Shown: in pieces, positions 7,973 through 10,613 of the stretch
How positions within the stretch are numbered: position 1 is the stretch's first letter
Layout: each line of letters starts with the position of its first letter
Assembly: GCA_030695685.1 (NCBI GenBank)
Contig: JAUYPT010000138.1
Location: 1 to 10,613, forward strand
Length of the DNA stretch: 10,613 bases
Direction: 5' to 3'
Source of the DNA: Nanobdellota archaeon
GTDB lineage: Archaea; Nanobdellota; Nanobdellia; Woesearchaeales; GW2011-AR9
Program-made: the position numbers and the translations under genes
The notes under the pieces: generated by a model
The model's database searches: none
What the model was told of the DNA's origin: nothing
What the model saw: the letters and a program-made list of their open reading frames with translations, nothing else

Positions 7973-8617
7973 ATGGTACAGCGTATTTTTCCTTCTGTCA
8001 TGGCCAAAAATCAGCAGGAATTAGCTTCTTTTTGGAAAAGATTAGCTGGCGTTGCCAAAACTGTGCATTTAGATATTGCTGATGGTGCATTTGTACCTAA
8101 TAAATCTTTGTGGTTTAGATTTCAGCTATCTCCTCATTTTAAATATGCTGCTCATTTGATGATTCAACATCCAGAGCAATGGATTACAAAGAATGGCAGT
8201 AAAGTTGATCTTTGCATTGTACACTGGGAAACAATCAATAATGTAGAGGCATTTATTGACTGGATGCGGCAACGGAAAAAGAAAATTGCTTTTGCGCTTA
8301 ATCCGGAAACGAATGTGAGAAAAATAAAACCGTACCTCAACGATATTGATTACATTCTTGTTTTGACTGTCCATCCCGGTTTTTACGGCGGCCGTTACCT
8401 TAAGACGCCGCTCAAAAAAATAAAGCAGATTAAAAAAATAAATCCTCGGATGAAGATCATTGTTGACGGCGGTATGAATCCTGTGAGAGTTAAGGATGCG
8501 GTTCGTGCCGGTGCTGATTATGTCGTGTCCGGGTCATTTATCACCAAAGCAGAGAATCCGAAGGAAAGAATGAAGCTGATGGAACATAATTTTTTGAAAA
8601 GCATAACTTTTAAATAA
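7973..8617 (+). CDS. rpe: Ribulose-phosphate 3-epimerase family protein
   Basis: The 214-residue TIM-barrel protein matches the Rpe family in length and motifs. These are FPSVM near the N-terminus, VHLDIADGAFVPN (H32, D34), AHLMI (H61), LTVHPGFYGG and VDGG (D165), then GADYVVSGSFI in the phosphate-binding end. By family knowledge H32, D34, H61 and D165 bind the active-site metal, and D34 and D165 act as acid/base in interconverting ribulose-5-phosphate and xylulose-5-phosphate; all four are present. The usual VNPGFGGQ loop reads VHPGFYGG here, so a related ketose-phosphate substrate is possible. The enzyme should be cytoplasmic. The ATG comes 3 nt after the adhesin gene's stop with only a weak GGAT-type motif upstream, so it is probably co-transcribed. 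A T-run follows. Confidence 0.87.
   Translation: MVQRIFPSVMAKNQQELASFWKRLAGVAKTVHLDIADGAFVPNKSLWFRFQLSPHFKYAAHLMIQHPEQWITKNGSKVDLCIVHWETINNVEAFIDWMRQRKKKIAFALNPETNVRKIKPYLNDIDYILVLTVHPGFYGGRYLKTPLKKIKQIKKINPRMKIIVDGGMNPVRVKDAVRAGADYVVSGSFITKAENPKERMKLMEHNFLKSITFK
8608..8617 (+). promoter_or_regulatory. Archaeal TATA box for the 91-aa gene
   Basis: TTTTAAATAA overlaps the stop codon of the upstream epimerase gene. Its TTTAAA core begins 31 nt before the ATG at 8640, the spacing expected if transcription starts at or next to the ATG. There is no Shine-Dalgarno motif, so the transcript is probably leaderless. Confidence 0.6.
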
Positions 8618-8620
8618 TCA

Positions 8621-8631
8621 ATTATTTTTTA
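8621..8631 (+). terminator. T-run terminator after the epimerase gene
   Basis: ATTATTTTTTA follows the epimerase stop, with six consecutive T at 8625-8630 and no stem before it. Archaeal RNA polymerase commonly stops at such runs. It sits between the TATA box and the start of the next gene. Confidence 0.4.
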
Positions 8632-8639
8632 GTTTTACA

Positions 8640-8915
8640 ATGGCACAAAACATATCACTTATCTTTAAGTCAGATGTACTTCTTGATGATCTTGGTTCTT
8701 TATGCGATGAGATTGCGAAGTTAGAAGGAGTAAGCAAAGTGTATCCTGTTTTTCCGAATGAAAAAGAAGCGCAATTGGCAAGAATAGCAATGCTTGAAAT
8801 TAAAGAGGGATATAAACCCTATGATATTTTAGAAAAAGTAAAAGAATCTTATTCTGATAAATTAGAAAATATTCAATCAACTCCCATGAGATATTCTCTT
8901 AAGATAAATAAATAG
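8640..8915 (+). CDS. Small protein of unknown function (91 aa)
   Basis: I do not recognise this family. The predicted pattern is strand (4-10), helix (14-28), strand (31-38), strand (47-54), helix (60-72), strand (76-88), which is beta-alpha-beta-beta-alpha-beta and fits a ferredoxin-like fold. There is no signal peptide or membrane segment, and one cysteine (C22). Its size and fold order recall small archaeal EF-1 beta and the stand-alone propeptide/inhibitor-like domains of subtilases, but the signature residues of neither are convincing. The start is supported by a TATA element 31 nt upstream and no in-frame alternative nearby. It is followed by a T-rich stretch at 8931-8945, so it is probably a single-gene transcript. 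The acidic/basic mix suggests a cytoplasmic protein. Confidence 0.8.
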   Translation: MAQNISLIFKSDVLLDDLGSLCDEIAKLEGVSKVYPVFPNEKEAQLARIAMLEIKEGYKPYDILEKVKESYSDKLENIQSTPMRYSLKINK

Positions 8916-8930
8916 GCTATTCCACATACA

Positions 8931-8945
8931 TTTCCTTCTTTTTTT
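8931..8945 (+). terminator. T-rich terminator after the 91-aa gene
   Basis: TTTCCTTCTTTTTTT ends with seven consecutive T, 16-30 nt after the stop codon. It has no hairpin and fits an archaeal poly-T terminator. Confidence 0.5.
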
Positions 8946-8960
8946 ATAGTAAAGCATAAA

Positions 8961-8976
8961 CGGGAAGTTTTAAAAA
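8961..8976 (+). promoter_or_regulatory. BRE/TATA promoter of endA
   Basis: Purine-rich CGGGAAG (8961-8967) followed by TTTTAAAAA (8968-8976) looks like a BRE plus TATA box. The TTTAAA core starts 31 nt before the ATG at 9000, identical to the spacing at the previous gene, and no Shine-Dalgarno motif is present, so a leaderless mRNA is likely. Confidence 0.65.
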
Positions 8977-8999
8977 GAAACACTACTATTTTCTTCATA

Positions 9000-9716
9000 A
9001 TGGCTAAGGCAAAGAAAAAGCCTGAGGAAGCAGCAGTGCATAAAGACAAAGCCTTTAGCACTGAAAATCAAGATTTTCATGTATCTGAAACTTCCTTGGA
9101 AGAAATTGAAGTTCCTACTACGGAAAGTGGAAAAGATACTGGCAGCGCTGAGAAAGAAGATGTTGATAAAAAAACAGTAAAGCGAAAGTCTGCCGTGTTG
9201 TCTGTTCTGGGGAGAGAAAAAGTTATTACTGAATCTTCGGATGATGCCCGGGAATTTTATAATCAATCTCGTTTTGGTTCTCTTACTGAAAGCAGCGGCA
9301 AAGTAGAGTTATCGTTATTAGAAGCCTTATATCTTATGGAAAAAGGCAGATTAATTATCAAAAATGATGCTGGTAGAGCATTAACATTTGAATCCTACCT
9401 TAAGAAAGCGCGGAAAGTGGAACCAAACTTTTGGATCCGCTACTGTGTGTTTAAAGACATGCGTAACCGTGGTTATATCATTAAGACAGCATTAAAGTTT
9501 GGCGCTGATTTCAGAGTGTATGACCGGGGTGTTAAGCCTGGGGAAGACCATGCCCGCTGGATTATTTATCCTGTCCATGAAGGAGATACACTTACCTGGT
9601 ATGAGTTTGCCGCCAAGAACAGGGTTGCCCATTCTACTAAGAAGAGACTGTTGATAGGGATTGTGGATGACGAGGGCGACGTAACCTATTATGAAATTAA
9701 ATGGATGCGGCCATAA
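9000..9716 (+). CDS. endA: tRNA-splicing endonuclease EndA
   Basis: The 238-residue protein cuts the bulge-helix-bulge motif at the ends of archaeal tRNA and rRNA introns. Residues 1-62 are a charged, low-complexity extension. Residues 64-125 match the EndA N-terminal domain (ELSLLEALYLMEKGRL). Residues 140-238 are the nuclease domain (WIRYCVFKDMRNRGYIIKTA, FRVYDRGVKPGEDHARW, HSTKKRLLIGIVDDEGDVTYYEI). The catalytic Tyr, His and Lys are Y174, H184 and K215; the spacings of 10 and 31 residues equal those of the Methanocaldococcus jannaschii enzyme (Y115, H125, K156). One catalytic domain with an intact triad fits a homotetramer (or the catalytic subunit of a heteromer) rather than the fused ~350-residue homodimer type. 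The family is usually about 170-180 residues, so the excess is the N-terminal tail. No intron-bearing tRNA is seen nearby. Confidence 0.95.
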   Translation: MAKAKKKPEEAAVHKDKAFSTENQDFHVSETSLEEIEVPTTESGKDTGSAEKEDVDKKTVKRKSAVLSVLGREKVITESSDDAREFYNQSRFGSLTESSGKVELSLLEALYLMEKGRLIIKNDAGRALTFESYLKKARKVEPNFWIRYCVFKDMRNRGYIIKTALKFGADFRVYDRGVKPGEDHARWIIYPVHEGDTLTWYEFAAKNRVAHSTKKRLLIGIVDDEGDVTYYEIKWMRP

Positions 9717-9739
9717 TTTTAGGTTTATGTTCTTTTAGT

Positions 9740-9752
9740 TCAAAAACTATTT
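9740..9752 (+). repeat. 13-nt direct repeat, copy 1
   Basis: TCAAAAACTATTT recurs exactly at 9842-9854, 102 nt further on. Copy 2 forms the upstream part of the promoter of the following gene; copy 1 continues as TTTTCAC and is less TATA-like. Confidence 0.75.
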
Positions 9753-9763
9753 TCACTTCGCTC

Positions 9764-9784
9764 AAAGGGAGAAGCAATCCCTTT
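9764..9784 (+). repeat. Hairpin 1
   Basis: AAAGGGA and TCCCTTT pair perfectly around a 7-nt loop. The flanking C9763-G9785 pair can extend the stem if hairpin 2 gives up that base. Confidence 0.6.
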
Positions 9785-9819
9785 GGCGTCCCAGCGAAAC
9801 AAGTTTCGCTCAGGACGTT
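9785..9819 (+). repeat. Hairpin 2, long interrupted stem
   Basis: The inner stem pairs AGCGAAAC (9793-9800) with GTTTCGCT (9803-9810). The outer stem pairs 9785-9791 with 9813-9819 (five Watson-Crick and two G-U pairs), with a small internal loop of C9792 against C9811/A9812. It abuts hairpin 1 directly. Confidence 0.6.
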
Positions 9820-9823
9820 CAGG

Positions 9824-9850
9824 AGTTTTTGTACTCTAGTATCAAAAACT
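9824..9850 (+). repeat. Hairpin 3 overlapping direct-repeat copy 2
   Basis: AGTTTTTG (9824-9831) pairs with CAAAAACT (9843-9850), extended inward by TAC/GTA past one bulged T, giving 11 base pairs and a 4-nt loop. The same AGTTTTTG can instead pair with CAAAAACT at 9741-9748 in direct-repeat copy 1. Confidence 0.55.
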
Positions 9851-9854
9851 ATTT
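9842..9854 (+). repeat. 13-nt direct repeat, copy 2
   Basis: This is the exact second copy of TCAAAAACTATTT. It overlaps both hairpin 3 and the TATA element of the following gene. Confidence 0.75.
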
Positions 9855-9857
9855 AAA
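9850..9857 (+). promoter_or_regulatory. Archaeal TATA box for the winged-helix gene
   Basis: TATTTAAA, preceded by purine-rich CAAAAAC, has its TTTAAA core 28 nt before the ATG at 9880. That places transcription start at or just before the ATG. No Shine-Dalgarno motif is present, so this mRNA is probably leaderless. Confidence 0.6.
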
Positions 9858-9879
9858 CCGAATCTTCTCCCATAATTTC

Positions 9880-10613
9880 ATGAACACCCAGGATCAGATT
9901 GTTGAATTTTTGAAAGTGATTGGTCCAACCTTGCCGGCAAAAGTAGCCAAGAATATTAAATCGGAAATCATTATTGCCTCTGCTCATCTTTCGGATTTAG
10001 CGGGACAAGGTTTAGTCAAAATATCAAGCCTTAAAGTGGGCGGCTCACCATTATATTATCTTCCAGGGCAGGAAGCGCAGATTTATCCTTTTGCAGCAGG
10101 AAATATTAATCCCAAAGATTTACAGGTTTTAGAACGGCTTAAAGAAGAAAAAGTATTGCAGGAAGCAAGTTTAGATTTATTATCGAAGGTGGCTTTACGT
10201 TCATTGCGTGATTTTGCTGTACCATTACATGTATATATTGATGGCAAAAGGCAATTATTCTGGAAGTGGCATTTACTGCCATTGGAAGAGACAAATACTG
10301 CCATTGCTAATGTGCTGCGCCGAAATGAATTATTTTCAACACCGAAAGCAGCAGAAACAGTTGCTGTCAATGCTCCTTCTCCGGTACAGAAAGAAAGAGA
10401 AAAAGGTTCAGATTCGATGACAGAATCTGCTGCCACCACGGGAGATCTTACACCAGTGAGTTTAGTTCAGGAAGCAGTTTTTTCAGAAAAAGTGAGCACT
10501 CTTAAAGATGAAATTCAGCAGAAATTACCTTCCAAGAGGCATGAAAAGAAAGAGATTAAGAAAGCAGCTCCTGTTGAAGAAAAATCAAGCGAGATCAAGA
10601 AGGCAGGTGAGAT
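9880..10613 (+). CDS. Winged-helix protein with charged tail, 3' partial
   Basis: Starting at the ATG at 9880 the frame stays open to the right edge, giving 244 residues without a stop. Residues 1-64 fit a winged-helix DNA-binding fold: helices at 5-15, 18-26 and 28-44 (KSEIIIASAHLSDLAGQG as the recognition helix), then a wing hairpin (LVKISSLKVGGSPLYYLPGQ). Residues 76-135 look like a second compact, possibly winged-helix, domain (LQVLERLKEEKVLQE to DGKRQLFWKWHLLP). From about residue 150 the chain is Lys/Glu/Ala/Pro-rich and probably disordered. I do not recognise the family; a DNA-binding or chromatin/transcription role is inferred from the fold alone. The start is supported by the TATA element 28 nt upstream. 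The antisense and shifted frames across this region look like chance. Confidence 0.88.
   Translation, partial: MNTQDQIVEFLKVIGPTLPAKVAKNIKSEIIIASAHLSDLAGQGLVKISSLKVGGSPLYYLPGQEAQIYPFAAGNINPKDLQVLERLKEEKVLQEASLDLLSKVALRSLRDFAVPLHVYIDGKRQLFWKWHLLPLEETNTAIANVLRRNELFSTPKAAETVAVNAPSPVQKEREKGSDSMTESAATTGDLTPVSLVQEAVFSEKVSTLKDEIQQKLPSKRHEKKEIKKAAPVEEKSSEIKKAGE

Larger units (their letters stand above)
9717..9879. other. Structured intergenic gap between endA and the winged-helix gene
   Basis: This 163-nt stretch has no credible reading frame. It holds three consecutive hairpins (9764-9784, 9785-9819, 9824-9850), a 13-nt direct repeat (9740-9752 and 9842-9854) and a short direct repeat TTCGCTCA (9757-9764 and 9805-9812), then a promoter-like element at 9850-9857. 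No tRNA-like cloverleaf and no box C/D pair (RUGAUGA with CUGA) was found. Confidence 0.6.

Noticed and set aside
8640..8915. Archaeal elongation factor 1-beta
   Set aside because: Length and fold order are similar, but the typical conserved segments of that family are not visible.
8970..9266. Antisense reading frame over the start of endA
   Set aside because: It lies opposite a well-supported gene, has no recognisable domain, and its Phe/Ser-rich product is what the complement of a Lys/Glu-rich region gives.
9764..9819. Intrinsic terminator of endA
   Set aside because: The hairpins are not followed by a T-run; archaeal termination relies on T-runs, and the nearest stretch (9824-9831, five T) is short and part of another stem.
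9785..9850. tRNA, box C/D or H/ACA guide RNA
   Set aside because: No cloverleaf, no RUGAUGA/CUGA pair and no ACA at the right distance after a hairpin could be found.
10083..10439. Antisense frame and a shifted plus-strand frame (10208-10420) in the right end
   Set aside because: Both overlap the open winged-helix frame, which has a promoter, a plausible fold and normal composition; neither alternative has any of these.

Overview
The window looks like chromosome from an archaeon, most likely a DPANN-type lineage (Woesearchaeota/Pacearchaeota-like). A tRNA-splicing endonuclease of archaeal type (9000-9716) has an intact catalytic triad. Three genes have a TTTAAA-type TATA element about 28-31 nt before the ATG and no Shine-Dalgarno motif, which is the archaeal leaderless layout. 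The left three quarters encode large, Asn/Ser/Thr-rich secreted proteins of the kind common in these AT-rich genomes. The lineage is inferred from style and gene content, not from a marker phylogeny.

Region 1 (1-7969) is a compact plus-strand operon of three surface or secreted proteins. The first is cut by the window edge; it carries about eight FG-GAP/VCBS calcium-binding beta-propeller repeats, an Ig/cadherin-like domain and a C-terminal stub that looks like half of a beta-sandwich. The second (541 aa) has a signal peptide, a Cys-rich domain of unknown type, an Ig-like domain and what looks like the other half of that beta-sandwich, then a conserved-looking tail. The third (1330 aa) has a signal peptide, an Ig-like domain with a LamG domain inserted in it, two parallel beta-helix modules separated by two tandem Ig-like repeats, and a PKD-like end. 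Starts and stops overlap (ATGA, then ATGGTAA), so translation is probably coupled. None of the three has a visible C-terminal membrane anchor inside the window. Together they resemble an adhesion or cell-surface recognition set, possibly for contact with a host cell or for polysaccharide binding; this is inference.

Region 2 (7973-8617) is a ribulose-phosphate 3-epimerase-family gene only 3 nt after the adhesin genes, so probably in the same transcript, ending at a T-run. Region 3 (8640-8915) is a small protein of unknown function with its own promoter. Region 4 (9000-9716) is endA with a long charged N-terminal extension. Region 5 (9717-9879) is a gap holding three hairpins and a 13-nt direct repeat that allows two mutually exclusive pairings. 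Region 6 (9880 to the right edge) is a winged-helix protein with a charged tail, cut by the window.

The points most worth a second look are the apparent split of one beta-sandwich domain between genes 1 and 2, the LamG domain nested in an Ig fold, the duplicated beta-helix modules of gene 3, and the structured gap before the winged-helix gene. No mobile element, CRISPR array, rRNA or tRNA gene was seen.
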